Positions 1 through 11,907 of a stretch of 64,000 nucleotides of DNA are shown here, piece after piece (position 1 is the stretch's first letter; every line of letters starts with the position of its first letter). The notes under the pieces were generated by a model. The model saw only the letters and a list, made by a program, of their open reading frames with translations, was not told the DNA's origin and ran no database searches. The stretch comes from Phenylobacterium hankyongense (lineage in GTDB: Bacteria > Pseudomonadota > Alphaproteobacteria > Caulobacterales > Caulobacteraceae). The position numbers and the translations under genes are program-made. The DNA is taken from contig NZ_QFYP01000001.1 in assembly GCF_003254505.1 (NCBI RefSeq), positions 1,968,001 through 2,032,000 on the forward strand, in the 5' to 3' direction.

Positions 1-666
1 TATCTGGCCGCGGTGATGCGGCTCGCGCCCGGCGACGAGCTCTCGGTGTTCAACGGCCGCCACGGCGAGTGGCGGGCGGCGGTGGCCAAGGTCGGCAAGC
101 GCGCGGTGAGCGTGGCCCTGACGGCGCAGGCGCGGCCCCAGGCGAGCGGCTCCGACCTGGAGCTGGTCATCGCGGTGGTGAAGCGCGGGCGGCTGGAGAC
201 CATCGTCGAGAAGGCCGCCGAGCTCGGGGCGGCGCGGGTGCGGCCGGTGTTCACCGAGCGGACCAACGCCGACCGCGTCCGGGTCGAGCGGCTGGCGGCG
301 ATCGCCACCGAGGCCGCCGAGCAGACCGGCCGGCTCGACGTGCCGGAGATCTGCGAGCCGGTGAAGCTGGAGAAGCTGGTGGCCGGCTGGCCGGAGGGCC
401 GGCGGCTGCTGTTCTGCGACGAGGCCGGCGACGCCGCGCCGGCGCTGGCGGCGCTGCGGGGGCAGCCGGAAGGGCCCTGGTCGATCCTGATCGGGCCGGA
501 AGGCGGCTTCTCGGCGAAGGAGCGGGAGATGCTGCGGGCGCTGCCCTACGCCACGCCGGCCGGGCTCGGCCCACGCATCCTGCGCGCCGACACCGCGGCG
601 ATCAGCGCCATGACCCTGTGGCAGGCCGCGCTCGGCGACTGGGGCCCCGGCGAGGGGCGCTCTTGA
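1..666 (+). CDS. rsmE: 16S rRNA (uracil-1498-N3)-methyltransferase, 5' end cut by window
   Basis: RsmE methylates N3 of U1498 in 16S rRNA using SAM; it is a cytoplasmic SPOUT-class enzyme. The frame is open from base 1 and the first visible residues (YLAAVMRLAPGD) match the usual internal segment about 25 residues from the N-terminus, so the true start lies upstream of the window and the GTG at 13 is not a start. The C-terminal trefoil-knot motifs are clear: IGPEGGFS at about codon 164 and LGPRILRADTA near codon 190, the SAM-binding signature of the family. It lies 101 bp upstream of gshA, an order I associate with Caulobacterales (recall, not checked). Confidence 0.95.
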   Translation, partial: YLAAVMRLAPGDELSVFNGRHGEWRAAVAKVGKRAVSVALTAQARPQASGSDLELVIAVVKRGRLETIVEKAAELGAARVRPVFTERTNADRVRVERLAAIATEAAEQTGRLDVPEICEPVKLEKLVAGWPEGRRLLFCDEAGDAAPALAALRGQPEGPWSILIGPEGGFSAKEREMLRALPYATPAGLGPRILRADTAAISAMTLWQAALGDWGPGEGRS

Positions 667-767
667 GCTTCCAGGATTTGCCCCCACCTAGCCTAGCAGC
701 GTAAAGATCGCCGCCGCGCGGGCCCTTGCCCGGCGCAGATACAGTTGACGGGCTTGGGAGAACCACG

Positions 768-2123
768 ATGACCGAGGTCGCCAGCGACGAGCGTCCGCTC
801 GTGTTCGAGGATTTGGTACGCTGGTTCGACCAGGGGTCGAAGCCGGCGTCAGCTTGGCGCGTGGGCGCCGAGCACGAGAAATTCGTCTTCCGGCTGGGCA
901 CGCACGAGCCGGTCCCGTACGAGCCGAACGGCATCAAGGCCCTGCTCGACGGCCTGACCCGCTATGGCTGGGCGCCGATCCACGAAGGCGAGAACGTCAT
1001 CGCCCTGCAGCGCGGCATGGCCAACGTCAGCCTTGAACCCGGCGGTCAGTTCGAGCTCTCCGGCGCGCCGCTGGAGACCATCCACGACATCTGCGAGGAG
1101 ACCGGCGCCCACCTGCAGGAGGTGAAGGTCGTCGCCGACGAGCTGGGCATCGGCTTCCTGGGCCTGGGCTACACCCCGGTCTGGCGACGCGACCAGGTGC
1201 CGGTGATGCCCAAGGGCCGCTACAAGATCATGCGCGAGTACATGCCCAAGGTCGGCTCCATGGGCCTGGACATGATGTTCCGCACCTGCACGGTGCAGGC
1301 CAACCTCGACTTCGGCTCCGAGGCCGACATGGTGGCGAAGTTCCGCACCAGCCTGGCCCTGCAGCCGATCGCCACCGCCCTGTTCGCCAATTCGCCGTTC
1401 ATCGAGGGCAAGCCGTCGGGATTCGTCTCGGCGCGGGCCAACGTCTGGACCGACACCGACAACGACCGCACCGGCATGCTGGACTTCGTCTTCCAGGACG
1501 GCTTCGGCTTCGCCACCTACGCCAACTACGCGCTCGACGTGCCGATGTATTTCGTCAAGCGCGGGGACCGCTACATCGACGTGGCGGGCCGCTCCTTCCG
1601 TGACTTCATGGAGGGCAAGCTGCCCGAGCTGCCGGGCCAGCGCCCGACCCTGAAGGACTGGGCCGACCACACCACCACCATCTTCCCCGAGGTGCGGCTG
1701 AAGCAGTACCTGGAGATGCGCGGCGCCGACTCCGGCCCCTGGAGCCGCCTGTGCGCCCTGCCGGCCCTGTGGACCGGCGTGCTCTACGACAGCGCCGCGC
1801 TGGCCGCCGCCTGGGACCTCTGCAAGGACTGGAAGATCGACGACCACGAGCGCCTGCGCGCCGACGTCGCCCGCATCGGCCTGAAGGCGCAGATCGCCGG
1901 GCGCAGCGTGCAGGACGTGGCCAAGGACATGGTCGCCATCGCCCGCGAGGGCCTGAAGCGCCGCAACCGCCTGTCCGGCGGCCTGGTGGACGAGAGCGGC
2001 TACCTCGGCGAGCTGCAGGAGATCGCCGACAGCGGCGTCACCCCGGCCGAGCGCCTGCTGGAGCTCTACAACGGCCCTTGGGCCGGCGACGCCAGCAAGG
2101 TGTTCGAGGCCTTCGCCTACTGA
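768..2123 (+). CDS. gshA: glutamate-cysteine ligase (plant/alphaproteobacterial type)
   Basis: Catalyses ATP-dependent joining of L-glutamate and L-cysteine, the first and limiting step of glutathione synthesis in the cytoplasm. The 451-residue product carries the GCS2 signature early on (RVGAEHEKF, with YEPNGIKALLDGL following) and the later WTDTDNDRTGML segment, typical of the plant-like class found in alphaproteobacteria rather than the E. coli class. I start it at the ATG at 768, preceded by GGGAG at a good distance; the in-frame TTG at 726 would add 14 unconserved residues. A small SRPBCC gene follows after 19 bp and may be co-transcribed. Confidence 0.95.
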   Translation: MTEVASDERPLVFEDLVRWFDQGSKPASAWRVGAEHEKFVFRLGTHEPVPYEPNGIKALLDGLTRYGWAPIHEGENVIALQRGMANVSLEPGGQFELSGAPLETIHDICEETGAHLQEVKVVADELGIGFLGLGYTPVWRRDQVPVMPKGRYKIMREYMPKVGSMGLDMMFRTCTVQANLDFGSEADMVAKFRTSLALQPIATALFANSPFIEGKPSGFVSARANVWTDTDNDRTGMLDFVFQDGFGFATYANYALDVPMYFVKRGDRYIDVAGRSFRDFMEGKLPELPGQRPTLKDWADHTTTIFPEVRLKQYLEMRGADSGPWSRLCALPALWTGVLYDSAALAAAWDLCKDWKIDDHERLRADVARIGLKAQIAGRSVQDVAKDMVAIAREGLKRRNRLSGGLVDESGYLGELQEIADSGVTPAERLLELYNGPWAGDASKVFEAFAY

Positions 2124-2142
2124 TCGTCGGGAGCCGCGCGCC

Positions 2143-2601
2143 ATGGCTGACGTCCGCACGTCGCAGGTCATCAAGGCTTCGCCCGAGGCGCTCTACCGGG
2201 CCTTCATGGACCCGGCGGTGCTGGTCGAGTGGCTGCCGCCCGCGCAGATGACCGGCGTGATCCACGCCTTCGACGCCCGGGTCGGCGGCGGATACCGGAT
2301 GTCGCTCTACTATCCGCCGGACGAGCGCACCTTCCGCGGCAAGACCGCCGAGCGCGAGGACCGGGTCGACGTCCGGTTCGTGGACCTCGTCCCGCCGCGC
2401 CGGATCGTCGAGGCGGTGACCTTCGACAGCCCCGATCCGGCCTTCGCGGGCGAAATGACCCTCGTGGTGACGTTCGACGACGCGCCCGGCGGGACCGAGG
2501 TCAGCTTCGTGGCCTCGAACCTGCCGCCGGGCGTCCGGCCGCAGGACCACGACGACGGCGCGCGGCTGTCGCTGGCGCAGCTGGCCCGCCGCTTCGAATG
2601 A
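2143..2601 (+). CDS. SRPBCC (AHSA1-like) domain protein
   Basis: A 152-residue single-domain START/Bet v1-fold protein of the AHSA1 type. It opens with the usual pattern of a short beta strand then SPEALYRAFMDPAVLVEWLPP, in which the tryptophan and proline after the first helix are family hallmarks, and contains the GGGYRMSL and VTFDDAPGGTEVSF strands. Such proteins bind small hydrophobic ligands or act as Hsp90-like activators; nothing in the sequence fixes the ligand. It follows gshA by 19 bp, so co-transcription is plausible, but no functional link to glutathione is evident. It converges on the DUF427 gene with a 25-bp gap. Confidence 0.85.
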   Translation: MADVRTSQVIKASPEALYRAFMDPAVLVEWLPPAQMTGVIHAFDARVGGGYRMSLYYPPDERTFRGKTAEREDRVDVRFVDLVPPRRIVEAVTFDSPDPAFAGEMTLVVTFDDAPGGTEVSFVASNLPPGVRPQDHDDGARLSLAQLARRFE

Positions 2602-2626
2602 GCCGTCGCGGGCCGGGCGCGATCGC

Positions 2627-3139
2627 CTAGCGCAGCCCGCCCTCTTCGGCCGGGACCTCGACGTTCGGGGTCCAGTGGGGGCCCTGGCTGGTGCCGTCGC
2701 CGGCGTCGGTGTGCTGGACGACCTCGTCGATCTCGGCGCGGGCGGCCAGGTCCTCGTCGTGGCGCGGGTTCACCGCGGCGTCGTCGACGTCATAGACCTC
2801 CACCTGGTCGGCGTAGAAGGCCAGGCGCGCGGTGATCGGGTCCATGGATTCGAACGGCTCCTCGTAGGTCCAGACCGCGTTCTCCGCGATCTTGCCGTCC
2901 ATCACGAGGGTGTAGTAGGCGGCGTCGCCCTTGTAGGGGCAGTGGGTCGTGCGGTCCGTGCGGGCCATGTACTCCATGGCCACGTCCTCACGCGGGAAAT
3001 AGACCACCGGCGGATAGTTCGCCTCCTGCAGGATAAGGGCGTCGTTGGTGTCGGCGATGACGTGGCCGTTGAAGAACGCCCGCCAGCGCTTCTTCGCCGT
3101 CTTGAGGGTGATCGGGTGGTCCGGGCCGGGGATCAGCAT
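2627..3139 (-). CDS. DUF427 domain protein
   Basis: A 170-residue cytoplasmic protein of the DUF427 family, recognised from the segment VYFPREDVAMEYM followed by THCPYKGDAAYYTL and the later AFYADQVEVY, which are the conserved core of that small beta-barrel family. Its function is unknown. I choose the ATG at 3139 because a GGAGGAG ribosome site sits just upstream; a longer open frame to 3229 adds 30 unconserved residues. The C-terminal 35 residues (rich in D, E and A) extend past the domain. It is divergent from the POT transporter with a 209-bp spacer, which must hold both promoters; I see no clear operator there. Confidence 0.85.
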   Translation of the reverse strand: MLIPGPDHPITLKTAKKRWRAFFNGHVIADTNDALILQEANYPPVVYFPREDVAMEYMARTDRTTHCPYKGDAAYYTLVMDGKIAENAVWTYEEPFESMDPITARLAFYADQVEVYDVDDAAVNPRHDEDLAARAEIDEVVQHTDAGDGTSQGPHWTPNVEVPAEEGGLR

Positions 3140-3348
3140 GGCGTGGGTCTCCTCCGCTGATCTGAACGCATCAGGCTCCGCCCAGGCTCCAGGCTTGTCC
3201 AGCGCCGGATTGGCGCGGGGGCGCCGCATTGCTTGTGCTTGGCCTCTGCGCGTGATTTTCTCCCCGCAAATGGGCGAGGTCGGGCGAAACCCTCCCTCCA
3301 GGCCGCAAACAAGGCCGCAGATCTGGTCAGGGAACGGAACCGCCGCGC

Positions 3349-5196
3349 ATGAACCTCATCGTCCTCATCGGCCTTGTCGTGACGCTGGCCACCGGCCTGC
3401 CGGTGCTGCTGCAGCTGCGGAAGAACCACCCGCGTGGGCTGGTCATCGTGTTCTTCGCCGAGATGTGGGAGCGATTCTCCTACTACGGCATGCGCGGGAT
3501 CCTGATCTTCTACCTGACCCAGCACCTGCTGTTCGACGACAAGACCGCGAACTCCCAGTACGGCTCCTACACCTCGCTGGTCTACCTCCTGCCCCTGCTA
3601 GGCGGGGTGATCGCCGACCGCTGGCTCGGCACCCGCAAGGCGGTGATCTTCGGGGCGCTGCTGTTGACCTGCGGCCACCTGACCATGGCCTACGAGGGCC
3701 AGCCCGCGCAGCAGACGCTGGTCTATGCGGGCCACAGCTACCCGGTGGCCGCCGAAGGCCGCATGGACGCCCGCAAGGTCGAGCTGATGGTGGCGGGAAA
3801 GCCCTATGAGTTCGGTCCGGCCAAGACCGGCGGCCTGGAGATCAAGAGCCTGCCGCCCGGCGCGCCGCTCCCGTCGGTATTGGCGGAGGGCTCCTACAAG
3901 ATGCAGAAGACCCAGGACCAGACCGGCGTGAACGCCTTCTACCTGGCGATCTCGCTGATCATCATGGGCGTCGGCTTCCTGAAGCCCAACATGTCGACCA
4001 TCGTCGGCCAGCTCTATCCGCAGGGCGACCCGCGGCGGGATTCCGGCTTCACCCTCTATTACTACGGCATCAACCTGGGCTCGTTCTGGGCGGCCGTGCT
4101 CTGCGGCCTGCTGGGCCAGACGCTGGGTTGGTGGGCCGGGTTCGGGCTGGCGGGGATCGGCATGGCGGCCGGCCTGGTGGTCTTCGTGCTCGGCCGCAAG
4201 CACCTGCTGGGCAAGGGCGAGCCGCCGAACCCGGAGCTGTTGCGCCGGCCGGTGGCCGGTCCCATCAGCCGCGAGTGGCTGATCTACGGCTTCGGCCTGC
4301 TCGGCGTCGCGCCGGTCTGGCTCCTGGTGCAGCACAACGAGATCGTCGGGGCGGCCCTGGTGGTCTCGATCCTGGTCTGCCTGCTGGCGATCCTCTCGAT
4401 CATCGCGGTGGTCTGCAAGACCTGGGCGGAGCGCCAGCGGATGATGCTGGCGGTGGTGCTGATCGTCGGGGCGGTGATCTTCTGGACCCTGTTCGAGCAG
4501 GCCGGCACCTCGCTCAACCTGTTCGCCGCGCGCAACGTCGACCTGATGGGCGTGCAGGCGGCCCAGACCCAGTCGTTCAATCCGGGCTTCATCCTGATCT
4601 TCGCCCCGATCTTCGCGGCCGCCTGGGCGTGGCTGGCCAGCAAGGGCCGCGACCCCAACCCGACCCTGAAGTTCGGGCTGGGCCTGGTGCAGGTGGGGCT
4701 GGGCTTCATGGTGGTGGTCTGGGGCGCGGGCATGACCGATTCCGCCTACCGCGAGCCGCTGTTCCTGCTGGGCCTGCTCTACCTGCTGCACACCACCGGC
4801 GAGCTGTTCCTGTCGCCGGTCGGCATGTCGGAGATCACCAAGCTCTCCATGCCGGCGGTGGTCTCCTTCATGATGGCCGTCTGGTTCCTGGCCTCGTCGA
4901 TCGCCCAGTACGTCGGCGGCATCATCGCGGGCCTGGCCGGTACGGAGACGGTGGGCGGCGAGGTGCTCGATCCCGCCGCCTCTCTGCACGCCTCGCTGAA
5001 GGTGTTCCAGCAGCTCGGCCTCTGGGGCATGGGGATCGGGGTCGGCTTCATCGTGCTCAGCATCTTCGTGAAGGGCTGGGCGCACGGGGTGAACGATCCG
5101 CGCAACCACCCGATGCCGGAGCCGATCGCCCCCACCGTCGACGGCGAGCGCCAGGCGGTCAGCCCGGCGACGCTGCGGGCCGACCGGCCGACCTAG
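3349..5196 (+). CDS. POT/PTR-family proton-dependent oligopeptide transporter
   Basis: An inner-membrane MFS-fold transporter of the POT family that imports di- or tripeptides with protons. The hallmark ExxERFSYYG sits at residues 38-47, coupling proton and peptide binding, and the second PTR signature (FTLYYYGINLG) at 234-244. At 615 residues it is longer than the roughly 500 of E. coli DtpA; the extra length is mainly a hydrophilic stretch of about 75 residues (115-192) between predicted helices 3 and 4, which should face the periplasm. Its stop codon overlaps the stop of the convergent TonB receptor gene within a CTAG. Substrate specificity cannot be read from sequence. Confidence 0.93.
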   Translation: MNLIVLIGLVVTLATGLPVLLQLRKNHPRGLVIVFFAEMWERFSYYGMRGILIFYLTQHLLFDDKTANSQYGSYTSLVYLLPLLGGVIADRWLGTRKAVIFGALLLTCGHLTMAYEGQPAQQTLVYAGHSYPVAAEGRMDARKVELMVAGKPYEFGPAKTGGLEIKSLPPGAPLPSVLAEGSYKMQKTQDQTGVNAFYLAISLIIMGVGFLKPNMSTIVGQLYPQGDPRRDSGFTLYYYGINLGSFWAAVLCGLLGQTLGWWAGFGLAGIGMAAGLVVFVLGRKHLLGKGEPPNPELLRRPVAGPISREWLIYGFGLLGVAPVWLLVQHNEIVGAALVVSILVCLLAILSIIAVVCKTWAERQRMMLAVVLIVGAVIFWTLFEQAGTSLNLFAARNVDLMGVQAAQTQSFNPGFILIFAPIFAAAWAWLASKGRDPNPTLKFGLGLVQVGLGFMVVVWGAGMTDSAYREPLFLLGLLYLLHTTGELFLSPVGMSEITKLSMPAVVSFMMAVWFLASSIAQYVGGIIAGLAGTETVGGEVLDPAASLHASLKVFQQLGLWGMGIGVGFIVLSIFVKGWAHGVNDPRNHPMPEPIAPTVDGERQAVSPATLRADRPT

Positions 5197-7238
5197 GCGC
5201 CGAAGGTCTTGCGCACGCGGACGTAGTACATCCGGCCGAACTGGACGTCGCGGTCGTCGACGTAGTCGTACGGCCGGACGCCGCGCGGGCCGTCGTAGAC
5301 GTAGCGGGTGTTGCGGAAGCCGCGGGCGGTGACGTTGCCGAGCTCGAGCCGCACGGAGAGGTCCTTGCGCGGCTTCCATTCGGCGAACGGCACGACGTAG
5401 GTCTTCAGCTTGCGGATCTCGACCTGGTCGGTGTGGTAGCGGGTCTCGCGCCAGGCCCCGAAGGCGTCGACCCCCCAGTTGACGCGCCACTGCGGCAGGT
5501 CGTGGGTGAAATGGGCTTCCCATTCCAGCGGCCGCAGCGCCGAGATCTCCCGCTTGCGATGCGTGGTCGGATCGGTGACGTCGCTCCGCCGCCAGGTGGC
5601 TTCGCCGCGCAGCTGCGCGCCCTTCAGGAGCTTGTCGAGCGGCAGGGTGAGGCTGGCGACCAGCTCGTCCTTGGTCCCGTCGCCGACATTGTCCCGGCGC
5701 TCGAAGACGTCGGCGCCGACGAACACCGGCGCGTAGTCGATGGTGTCGGTGAGCGCGGAGTGGCGCAGGGTGAGCACCGCCGCCCCGCCCTTCCAGAACC
5801 GCTGCTCGACCGCGGCCTCGCTGACCCAGGCCTGCTCGGGATTGAGGTTGGGATTGCCGGCCACCACCTGGCCCTTGTTCAGCGAGGCGGAGGCGACGAA
5901 GTCGTCGAAGTTGAGCTGGCCCACCACCCGCTCGAACCGGGCGCGGAGCTGGGTGGACGGCGTCGCGTCCCAGGTCACCGCCACCCGCGGCTTGGTGAAA
6001 TAGAGCGTCTTCTCCAGCGCCACGTCTCCGGAGGAGGAGATCTTCGAGCCCTCCTCGCGCACGGCCCCTTCGACGGTGAGCGCGGCGAGCGGACGCCAGA
6101 CCGCCTTCACGAAGCCCTCGCCGCGGGTCTCCTTCACCTGCACGTCGGCCGCGGGCAGGTCGACCGGCACGCCGCCCTCGGCGAAGCCGGTGTTGGAATC
6201 CAGCTGGTTGAAGGCGCCTTCGCCGCCCAGCTCCCACGACAGCCGCTCCGACTGGCGGAACTTCAGCACGGCGCGGGCGATGCTCTCGGAACTGCGGCGG
6301 CGAAGCTGGAAGTCCGACAGCTCGCCAGGATGCTGGTCGAACAGCTCCTGGAAGGTCTGGTCCTTGGTCTGGCGCAGCCCGATGGCTTCCAGGTTGGTCC
6401 GCGCCCCGAAGTCGCGGGTCCAGCGGACGCCGACCTCGCTGTCCACCTCGTCGTCGCTGTCGTGGGTGGTGACGACCTGGCCGGCCGGGAGGGTGAAGGC
6501 GTTGATCTCGCGGTAGTCGTAATAGTTGGCGTACAGCCGGCCGTTGAGCCGCAGGCGGCCGCCGAACAGCGGCGTCTCGTAGGCGCCTGTGGCGGTGTGC
6601 TGCAGGGCGTCGCCCTTGGCCTTGATCTGCGAGCGGGCGAGCAGGTTTCCGGCGTGGTCGATCCTCACCTCCGGGCCGGGGCCGGAGCCGTCGTCGACGC
6701 CGCGGCCGGAGCGCAGGCCGAACTCCCATGCCCGGCCGTCGGAGCCGCCGGAACCCTCCAGCCGGACGCTGGGCACGAGCCGGCCGTCGTCCTGAACGTA
6801 GTTGAGCGCCGCCGCCGCCAGGCCGCGGAAGCCGCCGCCGTCCTTCAGGACGACATTGGCCAGCACCGACTTGCCCTGCATGTCGATGCCCGGCGCGCCG
6901 CCGCGGATCACGTCGATGCGGGCGACCTGGGAGGCCGGGATGCGCTGCAGGATGGCGTCGAGGGCGTCGCTCTTGGAGACCGGGCGGCGGCCATCGATCA
7001 GGGCGTTGCCGGCCGCGCCCTCGAACCCGCGGACCGTGTCGCCGATGTCGAGGTTGAACCCTGGCAGGCGCTGGACCATCTCGAAGGCGTTGGCCGAACC
7101 GGCCGCGGCGAAGAACTCGGGTCCATAGCTGATGACGCCTTGCCGGGCGGGGCCGGCGGCCGGGGCCATGGGAAGCGTGGCGATGGGCGCAGGCGCGGCG
7201 GCCAGCGCCGCCTGCGCCAGGACAAGTAACAAGGTCAT
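5193..7238 (-). CDS. TonB-dependent outer-membrane receptor
   Basis: An outer-membrane ligand-gated channel energised by TonB-ExbBD. The 681-residue product starts with a hydrophobic signal peptide (about 15 residues ending AALAAAP), followed by a plug domain: FEMVQRLPGF at about 53-62, then the VRGFEGAAGNALIDGRRP and IDVIRGGAPGIDMQGKSVLANVVLKDGGG-type segments (given here in parts), and a long beta-barrel ending in an aromatic-poor FGA. AGGAGAG lies upstream of the ATG at 7238. The cargo is not predictable; the neighbouring peptide transporter is convergent, not in an operon, so a shared peptide-uptake role is only a guess. It follows tldD on the same strand after 119 bp. Confidence 0.9.
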   Translation of the reverse strand: MTLLLVLAQAALAAAPAPIATLPMAPAAGPARQGVISYGPEFFAAAGSANAFEMVQRLPGFNLDIGDTVRGFEGAAGNALIDGRRPVSKSDALDAILQRIPASQVARIDVIRGGAPGIDMQGKSVLANVVLKDGGGFRGLAAAALNYVQDDGRLVPSVRLEGSGGSDGRAWEFGLRSGRGVDDGSGPGPEVRIDHAGNLLARSQIKAKGDALQHTATGAYETPLFGGRLRLNGRLYANYYDYREINAFTLPAGQVVTTHDSDDEVDSEVGVRWTRDFGARTNLEAIGLRQTKDQTFQELFDQHPGELSDFQLRRRSSESIARAVLKFRQSERLSWELGGEGAFNQLDSNTGFAEGGVPVDLPAADVQVKETRGEGFVKAVWRPLAALTVEGAVREEGSKISSSGDVALEKTLYFTKPRVAVTWDATPSTQLRARFERVVGQLNFDDFVASASLNKGQVVAGNPNLNPEQAWVSEAAVEQRFWKGGAAVLTLRHSALTDTIDYAPVFVGADVFERRDNVGDGTKDELVASLTLPLDKLLKGAQLRGEATWRRSDVTDPTTHRKREISALRPLEWEAHFTHDLPQWRVNWGVDAFGAWRETRYHTDQVEIRKLKTYVVPFAEWKPRKDLSVRLELGNVTARGFRNTRYVYDGPRGVRPYDYVDDRDVQFGRMYYVRVRKTFGA

Positions 7239-7357
7239 ATAACGCGGCTCTCCTGGCGGGCAGGTGAGCCGTCGGCCATGTTCCAGGCCAGTTAAATGCC
7301 CGTAAGGTGGATTAAATCGCCGAAAGGTTGCCGGCGATCATCCACGATCACCTGGGA

Positions 7358-8788
<1,431 letters not shown>

Positions 8789-9146
8789 GCGGGGAAGATA
8801 GGGACGCCATGCGCCCGCGTCATCCGCCGAAGTCTCCCCGGCCCAGGCCTGCTCCCTGCGACCGGAAGGCGCGGGCCGATTCCTCCGGACGCGGATTCTT
8901 CCGAACGAGGGTCGGCGACCGGACTGCACGGAAGGCTCGCCCGGCTTGTTTTTCCCGCGCCGGAGCCTCTCCTGCGGCCCACCGGCCACTCCCCATTGCA
9001 AGCGCCTTGGCAAGCCCTGGGGATGCGCGTATGCACGCGCGCTGAGGGGCCGGGCCGACGCGAAAGCGCCTGTCTTGGCTACTTTCAGTCGGCGGGGGCG
9101 ATCGTCAGTTTCGCGAGACGCGGCCGGCCAACCAGACCGAGGGGAC
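8789..9146. other. intergenic region between tldD and coxB
   Basis: A 358-bp divergent spacer that must contain the start signals for both tldD and the cytochrome oxidase operon. I see no convincing gene. An open frame in phase with coxB reaches back to 8946, but it lacks a ribosome site and would bury the CoxB signal peptide. Visible items are a GATTC (GANTC methylation site) at 8894-8898, a small palindrome GCGCGT-ATGC-ACGCGC at 9025-9040 and a weak GCTACTTT at 9078-9085 that resembles the Caulobacter -10 but lacks a partner -35. No operator can be assigned. Confidence 0.5.
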
Positions 9147-10157
9147 ATGAAGTCGAGGTTTCAGGGGATGCGGGCGCTGGCGACCGGTGTCGCCGCGGGC
9201 GCGATGACGGCGTTCTTGGGGGGCGCGGCCCTCGCCGAGGATCTGGTGGGGCAGCCCACGCCGGGCGCGATCGACTTGCAGCCGGGGGTCACTCCCCTGC
9301 GGCACGACGCGATCTTCTTCCACAACATGATCCTGATGCCGATCATCACGGCGATCACGCTGTTCGTGGCGGCGCTCCTGATCTGGTGCATCGTGCGCTA
9401 CAACAAGCGTGCGAACCCGGTTCCGGCGCGCTGGAGCCATAACACCGTGGTCGAGGTGGTCTGGACGCTCGTCCCGGTCCTCATCCTGGTGTTCATCTCG
9501 ATCTTCTCGTTCAAGCTGCTGTTCGCCTACCACGACATGCCCAAGCCCTACATGACGGTGAAGGCGACGGGCTATCAGTGGTACTGGGGCTACGAGCTCC
9601 CCGACCAGAAGATCCCGGAGTTCGTCTCCAACATCCTTCCCGAGGACCAGGCCAAGGCCAAGGGCGTGCCCTACCGCCTGGCGGCGACCGAGCCGCTGGT
9701 GGTGCCGGTGAACAAGGTGGTCCGCGTGCTGGTCACCGGCGCCGACGTGATCCACGCCTTCGCCGTGCCCTCCTTCGGCATCATCACCGACGCCGTCCCC
9801 GGCCGGGTCAACGAGACCTGGTTCAAGGTCGAGAAGGTCGGCACCTACTACGGCCAGTGCCGCGAACTGTGCGGCGTCGACCACGCCTTCATGCCGATCG
9901 AAGTGCGGGTGGTGACCCAGCCGGAGTTCGACGCCTGGGTGGCTTCCAAGGGCGGCGGCAAGCCCGCGCCCACGCCGACCACGCTGAGCGCCGCCGCCAC
10001 GCCCGCCGGCGCCCCGAACGCCGCGGCCGCCGGCCAGCCCGCCGCCGCCACGGCCCCGGAAAACCCCGCGGCGCCCGCTGCGGCGTCGACCGCCAAGCCG
10101 GCGGCTCCCGCCGCGACCACCACTCAGCCAGCGCCCCAGGCGCCGGCCGCGCACTGA
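9147..10157 (+). CDS. coxB: cytochrome c oxidase subunit II (aa3 type)
   Basis: Subunit II of the aa3 oxidase; its periplasmic cupredoxin domain carries the binuclear CuA centre that takes electrons from cytochrome c. The ATG at 9147 follows GAGGGGAC and gives a signal peptide ending GGAALAED, two transmembrane helices (about residues 55-80 and 97-120), the aromatic YQWYWGYE segment and the CuA loop CRELCGVDHAFM with the upstream ligand His in VIHAFAVPSFG. The last 60 or so residues form an Ala/Pro/Thr-rich low-complexity tail beyond the family domain. It is first in the operon, 18 bp before coxA. Confidence 0.97.
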   Translation: MKSRFQGMRALATGVAAGAMTAFLGGAALAEDLVGQPTPGAIDLQPGVTPLRHDAIFFHNMILMPIITAITLFVAALLIWCIVRYNKRANPVPARWSHNTVVEVVWTLVPVLILVFISIFSFKLLFAYHDMPKPYMTVKATGYQWYWGYELPDQKIPEFVSNILPEDQAKAKGVPYRLAATEPLVVPVNKVVRVLVTGADVIHAFAVPSFGIITDAVPGRVNETWFKVEKVGTYYGQCRELCGVDHAFMPIEVRVVTQPEFDAWVASKGGGKPAPTPTTLSAAATPAGAPNAAAAGQPAAATAPENPAAPAAASTAKPAAPAATTTQPAPQAPAAH

Positions 10158-10163
10158 TCTTAG

Positions 10164-11825
<1,662 letters not shown>

Positions 11826-11855
11826 GGACGGCGACCCCCGATCCAACGCGAAGAG

Positions 11856-11883
11856 GGGCGCGCGCCGGAGACGGCCCGCGCCC
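11856..11883 (+). terminator. GC-rich stem-loop between coxA and ctaB (possible attenuator)
   Basis: Two 12-nt arms, 11856-11867 and 11872-11883, pair with one mismatch around a GAGA loop. No T-run follows, so it is a poor intrinsic terminator. It may instead stabilise the coxBA part of the message or partially attenuate expression of the assembly genes downstream. Inference from structure only. Confidence 0.4.
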
Positions 11884-11907
11884 TTCGACCATTTCAGAGT
11901 ATTGTCC

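Noticed and set aside
7280..7330. Two TTAAAT stretches upstream of the TonB receptor gene considered as a CtrA or Fur site
   Set aside because: The spacing does not fit TTAA-N7-TTAA, and there is no palindromic Fur-like pattern.
8946..9146. In-frame 67-codon N-terminal extension of coxB
   Set aside because: It would place the CoxB signal peptide internally; the ATG at 9147 has a good ribosome site and gives a standard signal sequence.
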